From Haematospirillum sp. H1815 (lineage in GTDB: Bacteria > Pseudomonadota > Alphaproteobacteria > Rhodospirillales > Rhodospirillaceae): a stretch of 64,000 nt of DNA. The stretch spans positions 62,001-126,000 of the forward strand of contig NZ_JAAVTA010000004.1 of NCBI RefSeq assembly GCF_012102705.1, read 5' to 3'. The notes below the pieces were generated by a model that searched no databases, was not told the DNA's origin, and saw nothing but the letters and a program-made list of their open reading frames with translations. Of the stretch, positions 45,779-56,083 are shown piece after piece (the first letter of the stretch is position 1; every line of letters starts with the position of its first letter). Position numbers and translations under genes: made by a program.

Positions 45779-46232
45779 GCTGCACATATCCCCCATTGCG
45801 GCCAGAGATCACGGACCAAGACCCCGTAAAAGGAGAATCTGGCCACCCAAGAAAACCCGGGGATTTACTTCCATCCCCAATTCATTGCCCACCGAAGATC
45901 CCGAAGCTCTACAGGGTCCATTGTAACAGACCCCTGTGCATAAGGACAAGCTCATGGAACAAGATAATTATATGATATAAAAAGGAATCATAACGTAGTG
46001 CATCATACTCATACCCACACGGGCACACTGCTCTTCCCCAAATGCCCGACTCTGACAAAGGTCCGGAAGACTATCAGTTCACCATTGTCGGTAACGGTGG
46101 CGCCTGCTATACCGCTTCCGAACCGGAAGAACCCCGGCCTGCCCTGCTTTTTGGCGGACGGCTTCATCCTTGTACCTATTCCGCTCTCCTGCCGTGCGGC
46201 AAGGTGGAGCCACGAACGGACAATCGCTTACG
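45779..46232. promoter_or_regulatory. purC upstream region
   Basis: This 454-base region separates the zeta gene and purC. It contains two hairpin-capable repeats: GGGGAT / ATCCCC (about 45874-45893) and CAGGGTC / GACCCCTG (about 45912-45937, one bulge). A short open frame starting ATG at 46042 runs into purC in another frame; I do not support it as a gene. An AT-rich stretch near 45962-45990 may be a promoter. Confidence 0.35.
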
Positions 46233-47000
46233 ATGGGACGTCGCAGACAGATTTATGAAGGAAAAGCCAAAATTTTGTTCGAGGGCCCCGAGCCCGGAAC
46301 CTTGGTGCAGTACTTCAAAGATGATGCAACCGCTTTCAATAACCAAAAAAAGGGTACCATTACCGGCAAGGGTGTTCTGAACAACCGGATTTCTGAATAC
46401 CTGTTCCAGAAACTGGGTGACATTGGGGTCCCGACACACTTTATCCGGCGCCTGAATATGCGGGAGCAACTGGTCAGGGCCGCAGAAATCATACCGATCG
46501 AAGTTGTTATTCGTAACAGCGCCGCCGGCTCCCTTTCCAAGCGGCTGAGCATTCCCGAAGGCACACTGCTCCCCCGCACAATCGTCGAGTATTATTACAA
46601 AAATGATGAGCTGGGGGATCCCATGGTTTCCGAAGAGCACATCACCGCTTTTGGCTGGGCCACGATTCAGGACATTGACGAAATTCTTTCCGTCAGCCTG
46701 CGCATCAATGACTTTCTCTCGGGTCTTTTTCTTGGGGTCGGGCTACGCTTGGTTGACTTCAAGCTTGAATTTGGCCGGATTTATCACGAGAGTGGCGAGC
46801 CACAGATCATCCTGGCCGATGAAATCAGCCCCGACAATTGCCGTCTGTGGGATGTAAAGACCAACGAAAAACTGGACAAGGACCGCTTCCGCCGTGACAT
46901 GGGTTCTGTGGAAGAGGCCTATCAGGAAGTGGCGCGCCGCCTCGGAATCCTGCCCGAAGGTGGCCCACGCGACATGCCCGGCCCCGCAACCATGCAATAA
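46233..47000 (+). CDS. purC: SAICAR synthetase
   Basis: PurC joins CAIR and aspartate in de novo purine synthesis. The 255-residue product has [11 protein letters not shown] at the N-terminus, [37 protein letters not shown] and [10 protein letters not shown] with [15 protein letters not shown], all PurC signatures. The Met at 46233 ([13 protein letters not shown]) fits the family start; the frame is open further upstream but not conserved-looking. purS follows 48 bases later. Confidence 0.97.
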   Translation: MGRRRQIYEGKAKILFEGPEPGTLVQYFKDDATAFNNQKKGTITGKGVLNNRISEYLFQKLGDIGVPTHFIRRLNMREQLVRAAEIIPIEVVIRNSAAGSLSKRLSIPEGTLLPRTIVEYYYKNDELGDPMVSEEHITAFGWATIQDIDEILSVSLRINDFLSGLFLGVGLRLVDFKLEFGRIYHESGEPQIILADEISPDNCRLWDVKTNEKLDKDRFRRDMGSVEEAYQEVARRLGILPEGGPRDMPGPATMQ

Positions 47001-47048
47001 GGCAGGGCTGGACTCTACCCCGAGATTTCTGCGGAAGGACTAAAATCC

Positions 47049-47291
47049 GTGAAGGCAACGGTACATATCACACTGAAGAACGGTGTTCTCGACCCCCAGG
47101 GCAAGGCCATCGGAAACGCGCTGAAAAACCTGGGCCTGTCAGGAATACAGGATATCCGCCAAGGCAAATATATCGAACTTGAACTGGCAGACAGCAATCC
47201 GGAGGAAGCCCGTGCACTGGTGGAAAAAGCCTGCCGGGATCTTCTGGCCAATACCGTTATGGAAAATTACACCATCACCATAGAGCCATAA
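47049..47291 (+). CDS. purS: FGAM synthetase subunit PurS
   Basis: PurS is the small structural subunit of the three-part formylglycinamidine ribonucleotide synthetase (PurS, PurQ, PurL) found in many bacteria. The 80-residue product has KATVHITLKNGVLDPQGKAI and VRQGKYIELEL-like residues (DIRQGKYIELEL) and ends NYTITIEP. The start is GTG. It precedes purQ and purL as expected. Confidence 0.95.
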   Translation: MKATVHITLKNGVLDPQGKAIGNALKNLGLSGIQDIRQGKYIELELADSNPEEARALVEKACRDLLANTVMENYTITIEP

Positions 47292-47366
47292 GCCGGAATC
47301 AGGTGCGCCCCTGACCGGGGTGACCTGAACTACCACCCCGTCTCCTGACATATAGCAGGATATCCG

Positions 47367-48062
47367 ATGAAAGCCGCCGTTATTGTATTTCCCGGCTCCA
47401 ACTGCGACCGAGACCTTGCTGTCGCTCTGGAGAAAAGTTCGGGCAAGGCTCCGGCCATGATCTGGCACCGTGAAAGCCAGCTTCCTGATGATCTTGACCT
47501 TGTTGCCATCCCTGGCGGCTTCTCGTACGGGGATTATCTGCGCTGTGGTGCCATGGCTGCACAAAGCCCTGTCATGCGTGAAGTCAAACGCTTGGCCGCA
47601 CGGGGAACCCGTGTTCTGGGGATCTGTAATGGATTCCAGATCCTGACCGAGGCCGGCCTGCTACCCGGTGCCTTGATGCGTAACCGTAATCTGGCTTTTA
47701 TCTGCCGTGATGTCTTCCTGAGAACAGAAAACAATCAAAGCTCCTTTACGGCTCAGTACGCGTCGGCGCAAGTCATTCGCATCCCGGTGGCCCATCATGA
47801 TGGAAACTTTTTCACCGATGATGAAACCCTTGCCCGAATTGAAGACAACGGGCAGGTCGCCTTCCGTTACTGCACGGTCGACGGCGTTGTGGATGAGCGC
47901 GCAAACATCAACGGCAGCCGTAACAGCATTGCCGGCATCCTTAATGAAAGCAAAACGGTCCTTGGCATGATGCCCCATCCTGAACGACTGGCTGACGAGA
48001 AACTCGGCGGCATGGATGGCAAGCCATTGTTTGATTCCCTGGTGGAGACCCTGTCACGATGA
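47367..48062 (+). CDS. purQ: FGAM synthetase subunit PurQ (glutamine amidotransferase)
   Basis: PurQ supplies ammonia from glutamine to PurL. The 231-residue class I amidotransferase has [10 protein letters not shown], the nucleophile Cys in [21 protein letters not shown] and the His/Glu pair in [14 protein letters not shown] precedes the ATG. Its stop overlaps the purL start by four bases (ATGA). Confidence 0.97.
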   Translation: MKAAVIVFPGSNCDRDLAVALEKSSGKAPAMIWHRESQLPDDLDLVAIPGGFSYGDYLRCGAMAAQSPVMREVKRLAARGTRVLGICNGFQILTEAGLLPGALMRNRNLAFICRDVFLRTENNQSSFTAQYASAQVIRIPVAHHDGNFFTDDETLARIEDNGQVAFRYCTVDGVVDERANINGSRNSIAGILNESKTVLGMMPHPERLADEKLGGMDGKPLFDSLVETLSR

Positions 48063-50254
48063 CCGCACTGACTCCGGATGTTATTGCCAGCCATGGCCTG
48101 AACCAGGACGAATATGCGCTGATCCTGGAGATCATGGGGCGGGAGCCCAACCTGACCGAGCTTGGGATCTTTTCGGTCATGTGGTCGGAGCACTGCTCCT
48201 ACAAATCATCCAAGAAATGGCTGAAAACACTGCCAACCAAGGCGCCGTGGGTGATCTGCGGACCGGGTGAGAATGCTGGCATCATTGATATCGGCGAAGG
48301 GTTAGCTGCTGTTTTCAAGATGGAAAGCCATAATCACCCGTCCTTTATCGAACCCTGCCAAGGGGCAGCAACGGGCGTCGGCGGCATTTTGCGGGATGTG
48401 TTCACCATGGGTGCTCGTCCGGTCGCCAATCTCAATGCCCTGCGCTTTGGTACCCCGGATCATCCCCTGACACGCCACCTGATATCAGGCGTTGTGGCGG
48501 GGATTGGTGGATACGGAAACTGTGTTGGCGTGCCCACTGTCGGCGGCGAGGTTAACTTCCACCCGTCTTACAATGGTAACATTCTGGTCAATGCCATGAC
48601 GGTCGGCGTTGCCCGCCAGGACCGTATTTTCTACTCTGCCGCAGCAGGGGTGGGAAATCCGGTTGTCTACGTTGGCTCCAAAACCGGGCGCGATGGCATT
48701 CATGGCGCCACCATGGCATCGGCTGAATTTGGTGAGGGGGCCGAGGAAAAGCGGCCAACGGTACAGGTTGGCGACCCGTTCACGGAAAAACTCTTGATCG
48801 AAGCCTGCATGGAACTGATGGCCACCGATGCGATCGTGGCCATTCAGGACATGGGGGCTGCCGGGCTTACATCGTCTTCCTTCGAAATGGCCTCCAAGGG
48901 CGGCATGGGCGTGGAGCTGGAGCTGGACAAGGTTCCTATGCGTGAACCTGGCATGACTCCCTACGAACTGATGCTTTCTGAATCTCAGGAACGCATGCTG
49001 ATGGTACTGGTTCCGGGCAAGGAAGATATGGCCCGCCGTATCTTCGAGAAGTGGGAACTCGACTTCGCCATTATCGGCACCCTGACCGACAGCGGGCGCA
49101 TGGTGCTGAAGTGGCACGGCGATGTGGTCGGTGACCTGCCGATTGATCCCTTGGCCGAGGCCAGTCCGGAATATGATCGCCCGTGGGTCCCTACCCCACC
49201 ACAGCCAGAGCTGACACCCGATGACGTTCCGGAACATCCGTGGACAGAGGTTCTGCCAAAGCTTCTCTCCTGCCCCAACATGGCCAGTCGCCGCTGGATA
49301 TGGGAACAATATGACCACATGGTGATGGGCGACACCGTAGTTCGCCCAGGTGGCGATGCGGCTGTTGTCAGATTGCACGGCACAAACCGCGCCCTGGCCA
49401 TGACGACCGACTGCACGCCACGTTATGTCAAGGCTGATCCGGTTGAAGGCGGGAAACAGGCTGTGGCCGAAAGCTGGCGGAACTTGACGGCATCCGGCGC
49501 CCGCCCTCTGGCCATTACCGACAACATGAACTTCGGCAACCCGGAAAAGCCCGCCATCATGGGGCAGTTCGTCGGGGCCTGCCAGGGTATTGCACAAGCC
49601 TGCACGACACTGGACTACCCCGTGGTTTCGGGTAACGTGTCCCTGTATAATGAAACCAGCGGCCAAGCGATCTTGCCAACACCAGCCATAGGCGGTGTCG
49701 GGCTGATCGAGGATCTGGACCGAACAGCAACCATTCCATTCCAGGCACCAGGGCAAACGATTATCCTGGTTGGTCAGGGAGAGCGACGGGGCTGGCTGGG
49801 GCAGTCTCTTTACCTGCGCGAAATCCTTGGCCGGGAAGACGGTGCCCCGCCGCCGGTTGACCTGCACCACGAACGCAAGACAGGGGACTTTGTGCGCTCC
49901 GTGATCCAGTGTGGCCACACCCGCACGGTGCATGATGTATCCGATGGCGGCCTGCTGGCTGCGGTTGCTGATATGGCGATGGCCTCAGGCATCGGGGCAG
50001 AGCTGACGGTTGACTTTGGCGGCCCGCTGCACGCAGCCCTGTTCGGGGAAGATCAGGGCCGCTATGTTGTGGTGACAGAAGATGGAGAACCCGCACGCAC
50101 CATACTGGCGATGGCAGCCGGAGCCGGGGTTTCAGCCCGCGTGATCGGGCGCACCGGCGGTGACCGCATCACCGTCAACGATCAACCTGGCCCCACTGTG
50201 AAAGATCTCCACCATACCCACGAAGCTTGGCTGCCGGATTACATGGCTGGCTGA
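48059..50254 (+). CDS. purL: FGAM synthetase large subunit PurL
   Basis: PurL catalyses the ATP-dependent amidation step of purine synthesis. The 731-residue product is the small-type PurL that works with PurS and PurQ. It has [43 protein letters not shown] and the later [12 protein letters not shown] and [14 protein letters not shown]. The overlap with purQ points to coupled translation. Confidence 0.97.
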   Translation: MTALTPDVIASHGLNQDEYALILEIMGREPNLTELGIFSVMWSEHCSYKSSKKWLKTLPTKAPWVICGPGENAGIIDIGEGLAAVFKMESHNHPSFIEPCQGAATGVGGILRDVFTMGARPVANLNALRFGTPDHPLTRHLISGVVAGIGGYGNCVGVPTVGGEVNFHPSYNGNILVNAMTVGVARQDRIFYSAAAGVGNPVVYVGSKTGRDGIHGATMASAEFGEGAEEKRPTVQVGDPFTEKLLIEACMELMATDAIVAIQDMGAAGLTSSSFEMASKGGMGVELELDKVPMREPGMTPYELMLSESQERMLMVLVPGKEDMARRIFEKWELDFAIIGTLTDSGRMVLKWHGDVVGDLPIDPLAEASPEYDRPWVPTPPQPELTPDDVPEHPWTEVLPKLLSCPNMASRRWIWEQYDHMVMGDTVVRPGGDAAVVRLHGTNRALAMTTDCTPRYVKADPVEGGKQAVAESWRNLTASGARPLAITDNMNFGNPEKPAIMGQFVGACQGIAQACTTLDYPVVSGNVSLYNETSGQAILPTPAIGGVGLIEDLDRTATIPFQAPGQTIILVGQGERRGWLGQSLYLREILGREDGAPPPVDLHHERKTGDFVRSVIQCGHTRTVHDVSDGGLLAAVADMAMASGIGAELTVDFGGPLHAALFGEDQGRYVVVTEDGEPARTILAMAAGAGVSARVIGRTGGDRITVNDQPGPTVKDLHHTHEAWLPDYMAG

Positions 50255-50296
50255 AACCGGCACCACAACAACACAACGAAAAGGACGACACACTCC

Positions 50297-50530
50297 ATGG
50301 CCATGCACGCCGCTGATATCGAAGCCCTGATCCGCGAGGCATTTCCCGATGCCGACGTGGTGATCGAGGATCTGGCCGGAGACGGTGACCATTATGCCGC
50401 CCGGGTTGTCTCCCGCGCTTTTGCCGGCAAAAGCCGCGTGCAGCAGCACCAGATGGTGTACGCTGCGCTGAAGGGCAAAATGGGCGGAGATCTGCACGCC
50501 CTGGCGCTGCAAACCGCCGTACCGGAATAA
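50297..50530 (+). CDS. BolA-family protein
   Basis: The 77-residue product has the BolA fold signature: IEALIREAFPDADVVIEDLAGDGDHYAARVVS, then AFAGKSRVQQHQMVYAALKGKMGGDLHALALQT, with the His in HYAARV and the RVQQHQMVY helix. BolA proteins cooperate with monothiol glutaredoxins in Fe-S trafficking. In alphaproteobacteria purL-bolA is normally followed by grxD; here a truncated globin follows instead. Confidence 0.92.
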   Translation: MAMHAADIEALIREAFPDADVVIEDLAGDGDHYAARVVSRAFAGKSRVQQHQMVYAALKGKMGGDLHALALQTAVPE

Positions 50531-50535
50531 ACGCC

Positions 50536-50967
50536 ATGACACCGGTCGATCACCCCCCCCACTGGCACGCGTGGACCCCGCAGGAACGGGCTGCGGTGAT
50601 CGACCGGGATTCCCTGCGCCGTCTGGTGCTGGCCTTTTACGACCGCGTGCGGTCACACCCCGACTTGGGGCCGGTGTTCGAGAACACGATCCAGGGCAAC
50701 TGGCAACCACACCTAGACAAGATGGTGGAGTTCTGGTGTTCCATGATGCTGGGCACCCGCACTTACGACGGGCGCCCCCTGCCCGCACACTTGGCTTTGC
50801 CGGATTTGCAGGATCATCACTTTACCCAGTGGCTGGCCCTGTTCCGCGCCACCGCAACTGATGTGTTCTGCCCTGAACCGGCGGAGCAACTGTGCATACG
50901 CGCGGAACGCATGGCGGCATCATTCCGCATGGCGCTGGCCATCCAGCGCGGCGAGCGTTTGTTCTAG
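50536..50967 (+). CDS. Group III truncated haemoglobin
   Basis: The 143-residue product matches the trHbP class: LVLAFYDRVRSHPDLGPVFE (helix B/E region), WQPHLDKMVEFWCSMMLG with the proximal His motif HFTQWLALFRATATDVF. Such globins bind oxygen, NO or sulfide; the physiological ligand here is unknown. It starts five bases after bolA with no intervening gene, so the two are co-transcribed. Confidence 0.85.
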   Translation: MTPVDHPPHWHAWTPQERAAVIDRDSLRRLVLAFYDRVRSHPDLGPVFENTIQGNWQPHLDKMVEFWCSMMLGTRTYDGRPLPAHLALPDLQDHHFTQWLALFRATATDVFCPEPAEQLCIRAERMAASFRMALAIQRGERLF

Positions 50968-51182
50968 CCCATCCTGTTTTTATTCCGTCACAACATAGCC
51001 TGTGTTCTGAAAAGCACGGGCCATGTTTTTGCGTACTTTTATACAAAAAAGTTACGAAATATATTTTATTTTATACGGTAGATTTCGTATAAGTAATCGC
51101 GTTAATAGAAACAGTTCATTTTGGTACGCGGTTCGTGTGCCGTTGTTGTCTGGCGTTCATGCACAAGGATTATTCCCCCGTT
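50968..51182 (+). promoter_or_regulatory. AT-rich promoter region of the autotransporter gene
   Basis: The first 170 bases are much richer in A+T than the surroundings. A perfect 8-base inverted repeat TACGAAAT / ATTTCGTA (51053-51060, 51082-51089) flanks an AT-rich 21-base spacer (51061-51081). The composition would suit silencing by a nucleoid protein or binding of a regulator, but this is inference. Confidence 0.45.
51053..51089. repeat. 8-base inverted repeat upstream of the autotransporter
   Basis: TACGAAAT and ATTTCGTA are separated by 21 bases of nearly pure A+T and lie 95-130 bases before the autotransporter start. This is a plausible operator. Confidence 0.45.
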
Positions 51183-54100
51183 ATGTCTGAAATCCGTACA
51201 AACCTTCTGGCCACCACCGCTTTGGCCGCTGCCCTGTCCCTGCCCGGCGTGGCGTATGCAACAACCTGCGACACTGATGATGATTTCAAGGCAGACCGGA
51301 CAGGCGATATTATCAAAGTCTGCGTTACTCAAGCCAGGATAAATGGCAAAAATGCTGTGCTGACAGCTGCAACAACCAAGGCACAGAATGCGCTAGCAAA
51401 GGCGGAGATAACCGTAACGGACTACGACTCTGTGGTCGGGAAAGAAACAGATGTTCGACCTTCAGAGAGTGTTGCGTCAGAGGTAGAAGGCTTTGATTTC
51501 AATACAAGATTGTCAGAAGAAGCTAACCCCCAGCCCTTCACCGGCTCCGCAAGTACCCCGGGGCAGGAAAAGCTGCCCGAGTTGGCCAATGCTGTGGCCA
51601 CAACCTCGAGCGACTTTGACGCAACCATTCTGAGCACACATACGGTGGCTTTTAATACGGATGGGAATCTGAAGGACACAGCTACTCTTCAGCAAGAGAA
51701 GGTAACCAGGGCAAAATCCTACGCAAAGGCTTGGCTGGAACAGAAACTGGGGGAAGCGGCCTCAAACAATCTGTGGACTGCGGCAGGTTTGGATATCCCC
51801 GCAAATGATGGGGACAAGACTTTCAAAAATTTTCTGGCGCAGGAGAAAGTCTACAAGGACTTGGCAGGAGAAAACGATGCGCCAACCGACACGACGGGAT
51901 ACGCTGCGGTTCTGGATGCATTGCTAGCACAAAAAGCGACAATACAGGGACAGGAAGAAGAGCCTGCCCATGCCATTGCCCGCCTTGAAGGTGAGATTGG
52001 AACTGCGCGAAAAGCCGAAATAAAGAATACCGCGCTAGCCTCTCTAAAGGATACAGATGTACAAGACCTGAAAGGCCGGATTGATGACCTGAGTGGATTG
52101 AGGATACGAACCGTCGGGGACACCGCTGTCATCTTCAGAACTCTGATTGGCGCGAATACCGATGCCCTTGACGGCATCAAAGCTGAAGCGGACGCCATAA
52201 CCAGCGGCCTGACGGCACCGGGAGAAGGCTTCGCAGATAGTAGCGTCGAGAAACACGCCAAAGCTGTGTCTGATCTGCTGGGCGATAATACCAAAAAGAA
52301 TGACGTTAAAGGCGTCCTTGAAAAGATCAAAACGGCGGGCCTGACCGGGACTGTTGCTGATGTCAAAATTGCCGTAGGAGCAAAAGGCGCTGCCGCAGAA
52401 ACCCTCAGCACGACAAATAGCGATATCGCTGCCTTGAAAACCGCTCTGGGCACAGCAAGCCTGCTGGATACTGACGATACTACAGTCTTGACTATAAACG
52501 GCACCACCACACTCGGCACATTGCGGGGCACACTGGGCACAGCCAAGGCGAAGGCTGTTGAGGCTGTAAAGGCTGTAAAGTCTGACTGGGATGAAACCGC
52601 TGAGATCAACGAGAACGTCCGGAACGGTTGGACTCCTGAGCAAAAAGCGGCCTACACCGTATGGGAAAAAGCCAAAGCCCTGGAAGGCAAGCTGGATGCC
52701 ACAGCTCTTGATACAAACCTCAAGGCTGTTGATCATAATTGGGCAGCAACCGACAACACGCCGTTTTCTGATCTTTCTAGCTATGCCTCGGATGACAAGG
52801 TCAGCGCCCTGTCCGGTCTGGCAGGCGTAACAGATGCAACGTGGACTGATCTTGAAACCCTGCACACGGGCGTGACCGGGGCCAACTTGCACACCGGGGG
52901 GGCTGTTCTGACGGTAACGGCAGATACCAAACTTGCGGATTTGACTGCGGCACAGATTGAAGCTGAAATAAAACGGCTTCCCGGTCAGGGTAGTTGGACG
53001 GATGATGGACGGGTTTTGTCGAGTACGCCAGTCACCCGCCTCGAGCGCCTGACCAAAGCCTATCGGGACCTGAAGGCGATAGAGGCGGAACAAACAAAAA
53101 TCAAAGAAGAGGCAAAGGCGGCTGGACTTGGGACTCTGGGCGATCAACCCACCTTGGGGGCCGTGAAGGACGTTCTGGAAAAAGCCGAAAGAAAGTCCTT
53201 AGAAGCCGTTACGACGTCATCCAGCGTTCTGGAAACGCAGAAGAAGACTGTTGCTGTTTTCAGCAAGCTTGGGGACGCATCGCCCACCGAAATCATAAAG
53301 AAGGCTGGAGAAAAAGGCCCGAAACCGGCAAACCTTGCCGCTATTGCAGTGTACGAACTAGGCGACATCACAGGAATTAATGATCTTGGTAAAAAGATTG
53401 AGGCCCTTGATGCCGCAATCAACGCCCTTCAGGCCGCAATCGACAACTACCGTACCATACAAACAGCGAATACAGCAAAAACGACCTTGGAGACGGCCAA
53501 CGCCGCCCTGCGGACCAAATTGGTTGCCCTTGGCGTAACAAATCTGGCCGGTAAAAATGCCGACCCCAAACTGGAAGCCGCGTATCTGCAAGGCATAGCC
53601 AACGAAGCCATCACCAAGGCCATCGCCTACCGGAATATTCAGGACGCAAAGGTTGCAAAAGACGCAGCGGACAATGCCGACAAATTCCCTGCATATGGCA
53701 CGGTGGATGCCTATCGCGAAGGCGGCAAGATCCATCTGGAAGCCAGTGGCGCTGGTGTTATCGGGAAGGCCAGCGGCGGTATCTATAATAAAGAGGATAT
53801 CTTCCTGACAGGCCGACTGGACTTGATGAAGGTTGCATCAGATGGGGACATCTGGCTGAAAGATAATGAGCTGAAAAAAATTCAGGCCCTGAAGGGGCAC
53901 ATGCGCGTTGAAAGGGACGGTGATGGAAACTTCCACATCACGCATGACACGGCCGCAGACTCCGCAGGGAATATCGGTGAGGCCGGCAAGCAGATTGGCG
54001 ATGGTCAAATTGATACCGCGAATGGTGAAATCGTTACCCACAATGAGGTCCATGTCAAACGGTTGCTCTTGAAAGGCGAGGGTACCTTTGCTGTCACGAA

Positions 54101-56012
54101 AGCCGCCAGCGGTGATGTATGGACCTTGGATTCAAAGCGGACATTGTTGCTGGCAGGCGATGCAACCGGCCTGCAAAAGGTGGTGGGTGAGAACGACGGG
54201 GACGGAACCGTCCTGTTCTCTGCTAACGCTGACGAAGTAAAGAGCCAGAAGACCCAGCTGGGTGAAGCCGGGAAAAGACTGGGGCGGGTCGAATACAGCG
54301 GCGGTACCCACAAAAGGGAAGTCGGGGCACCGTCTTACGACTACGTGAGGGACGTTTTCATCGACAGGGACACTGTGTTTGAAGACAACATCGCCGTAAC
54401 GTATTCCAATAACGTTACCAACCAAGGCACCCACAAGACCAATGCCGCAACAACGGTCAAAGGAAGCTACACCAACAACGACACCCACGACATCAACGCC
54501 GCAATGAAAGTTGAGGGTGATTATACCAATACTGCCGGAAGTACACTGAACCTGAACAACAGGCTGGACGTTGTCGGAAAATTCACGTCCGGAAACGGCT
54601 CCCAGGTCAATATGTCGGCAGAAAACCCGAATGCCGGGATCAAGGCCCATAGCTTCGACTTTGACCAAACAACACTTAATGTTTCCGGCGTGGTCAATAA
54701 TGCCATTCGCGTGTTTGAAGGCACTGTCACCGAGGACGAACTGAAGGAAATCATCCTGAAGATCGAAAACAATGCCTATAACAACATTCTTGATTACAGG
54801 ATGGTCAACAAAGGCAACGGGTCTTACCTGATTGGCTCTTCCAACAGTGCAAAAACGGCAGATCTGGTATCCAGCAGCGGGGCCAGTGCAACCGTGGCCA
54901 AAGCCTTTGCCTCCGGTCTGGCTGTAGCTGAAAAAACCGGAGACGGTGACCTGCGCCAAGCTTATGAAACAGTTCTGCTGTCTGGAAATGTCGCTGATAT
55001 CAAGCTGGCCGCCGAGCAAAGCACCACCAGCAGCAATGTTGCCGCAACCCAAGCCATTACCGGTGCTTCGCGCGCAGCAGCCGGGGCTGTCTCAACACGC
55101 CTGGCGGCAACCCGCGGGGAAGCACAGACCGCCGGCCTTCAGCAAAGCGGCGTTGCTGCCGGTGATGATACCAGGCGCAACGGGGCATGGATGAAAGCGA
55201 CTGGCGGAATTGCCACCCAGAAGGCCCGCAATGGCATAGCCGGAGGCCGCACCAACACCTATGGGGCCACCATCGGGTTGGACAACAAGGTAACGGAAAC
55301 GCTTCGTCTGGGCGGGGCGCTCAGCTATGCCCAGTCTGATGTCAAAGGAAAGGACAGCGGCCAATCCAAGACCGACATCAACTCCTATCAAATTGCCTTT
55401 TATGGGGCTTACGAGCCGGGTCGGTATTTTGTCGAAGGTCAGCTGGCCTGGGCCTACAACACCATCAAGACATCGCGTCGGATTACCTTTGGCGGCCTGA
55501 ACCGTACCGCAAACGGTGAATACGATGCGCACCAGTACTCGGCCAGCACCGCTGTCGGCATGCCTCTGCACAAGGGAGCGGTAACCCTGACCCCGAAAGC
55601 CGGGATGTTCTACAGCTACAACAGCCCGTCCAGCTATACGGAAACCGGGGCCGAAGGGTCGAACCTGACAGTCAACCCACCCTCGACCCAAATTCTGGAA
55701 GGAAGTCTGGGCGGTATTGTTGCCTATGATCATACAATGCGATCCGGAGCAGAGCTGCGGCCGGAACTGCGGGCTGCGGCCCTGTATGAATTCCTCGGCG
55801 ATGATGCCACGGCCACAGCCAAGTATGCCGGGGCGGGCGCAACCATCCAGACACCGGGCCTCAAGCCCTCGAAACTGGGCGGTACTGTCGGAGCCGGCAT
55901 GGGCTATACGACGTCCGATGGTGTGTGGGAAGTACGTGCTGATTACGATGCAGAAATGCGCGCCGGCTATATGTCTCATAACGGCATGTTGACCGGACGT
56001 CTTAACTTCTGA
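51183..56012 (+). CDS. Very large autotransporter with mostly helical passenger
   Basis: The 1609-residue product starts at ATG 51183 with a signal peptide (1-26, ending VAYA). Residues about 30-830 are helical-looking, very rich in Ala, Lys, Thr and Asp with many Leu/Ala heptad-like stretches and coiled-coil character; two Cys at 29 and 47 could pair. Residues about 836-1250 turn beta-rich and repetitive (NNDTHDINAAMKVEGDYTN and similar), like autotransporter beta-helices. A Ser/Ala-rich linker precedes the C-terminal translocator (about 1334-1609) with GAWMKATGGIATQKARNG, alternating beta strands and a final aromatic residue (GRLNF). It is a type V secreted surface protein; passenger function is unknown. 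Confidence 0.88.
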   Translation: MSEIRTNLLATTALAAALSLPGVAYATTCDTDDDFKADRTGDIIKVCVTQARINGKNAVLTAATTKAQNALAKAEITVTDYDSVVGKETDVRPSESVASEVEGFDFNTRLSEEANPQPFTGSASTPGQEKLPELANAVATTSSDFDATILSTHTVAFNTDGNLKDTATLQQEKVTRAKSYAKAWLEQKLGEAASNNLWTAAGLDIPANDGDKTFKNFLAQEKVYKDLAGENDAPTDTTGYAAVLDALLAQKATIQGQEEEPAHAIARLEGEIGTARKAEIKNTALASLKDTDVQDLKGRIDDLSGLRIRTVGDTAVIFRTLIGANTDALDGIKAEADAITSGLTAPGEGFADSSVEKHAKAVSDLLGDNTKKNDVKGVLEKIKTAGLTGTVADVKIAVGAKGAAAETLSTTNSDIAALKTALGTASLLDTDDTTVLTINGTTTLGTLRGTLGTAKAKAVEAVKAVKSDWDETAEINENVRNGWTPEQKAAYTVWEKAKALEGKLDATALDTNLKAVDHNWAATDNTPFSDLSSYASDDKVSALSGLAGVTDATWTDLETLHTGVTGANLHTGGAVLTVTADTKLADLTAAQIEAEIKRLPGQGSWTDDGRVLSSTPVTRLERLTKAYRDLKAIEAEQTKIKEEAKAAGLGTLGDQPTLGAVKDVLEKAERKSLEAVTTSSSVLETQKKTVAVFSKLGDASPTEIIKKAGEKGPKPANLAAIAVYELGDITGINDLGKKIEALDAAINALQAAIDNYRTIQTANTAKTTLETANAALRTKLVALGVTNLAGKNADPKLEAAYLQGIANEAITKAIAYRNIQDAKVAKDAADNADKFPAYGTVDAYREGGKIHLEASGAGVIGKASGGIYNKEDIFLTGRLDLMKVASDGDIWLKDNELKKIQALKGHMRVERDGDGNFHITHDTAADSAGNIGEAGKQIGDGQIDTANGEIVTHNEVHVKRLLLKGEGTFAVTKAASGDVWTLDSKRTLLLAGDATGLQKVVGENDGDGTVLFSANADEVKSQKTQLGEAGKRLGRVEYSGGTHKREVGAPSYDYVRDVFIDRDTVFEDNIAVTYSNNVTNQGTHKTNAATTVKGSYTNNDTHDINAAMKVEGDYTNTAGSTLNLNNRLDVVGKFTSGNGSQVNMSAENPNAGIKAHSFDFDQTTLNVSGVVNNAIRVFEGTVTEDELKEIILKIENNAYNNILDYRMVNKGNGSYLIGSSNSAKTADLVSSSGASATVAKAFASGLAVAEKTGDGDLRQAYETVLLSGNVADIKLAAEQSTTSSNVAATQAITGASRAAAGAVSTRLAATRGEAQTAGLQQSGVAAGDDTRRNGAWMKATGGIATQKARNGIAGGRTNTYGATIGLDNKVTETLRLGGALSYAQSDVKGKDSGQSKTDINSYQIAFYGAYEPGRYFVEGQLAWAYNTIKTSRRITFGGLNRTANGEYDAHQYSASTAVGMPLHKGAVTLTPKAGMFYSYNSPSSYTETGAEGSNLTVNPPSTQILEGSLGGIVAYDHTMRSGAELRPELRAAALYEFLGDDATATAKYAGAGATIQTPGLKPSKLGGTVGAGMGYTTSDGVWEVRADYDAEMRAGYMSHNGMLTGRLNF

Positions 56013-56025
56013 CCTTGGAAAACAC

Positions 56026-56057
56026 TGGCAGAGGTGCCCCTCTTGGGACCTCTGCCA
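56026..56057 (+). repeat. Hairpin just after the autotransporter stop
   Basis: A perfect 10-base stem TGGCAGAGGT / ACCTCTGCCA (56026-56035, 56048-56057) with additional inner C/G pairing begins 13 bases after the stop. It precedes the main terminator. Confidence 0.55.
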
Positions 56058-56083
56058 GAAACTTGCGAGATCTCATGAATAAT

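Noticed and set aside
46042-46380. Short open frame running into purC in another register
   Set aside because: More than 40% overlaps purC, and I saw no motif or ribosome-binding site that would support it; kept only as a note in the leader finding.
48485-49933. 482-codon minus-strand frame opposite purL
   Set aside because: It lies wholly inside a conserved enzyme gene and shows the His/Cys/Arg-rich composition of a shadow frame.
54132-55979. Long minus-strand frames opposite the autotransporter
   Set aside because: They arise from the repetitive, Gly/Asn-rich coding sequence on the plus strand and show no motif.
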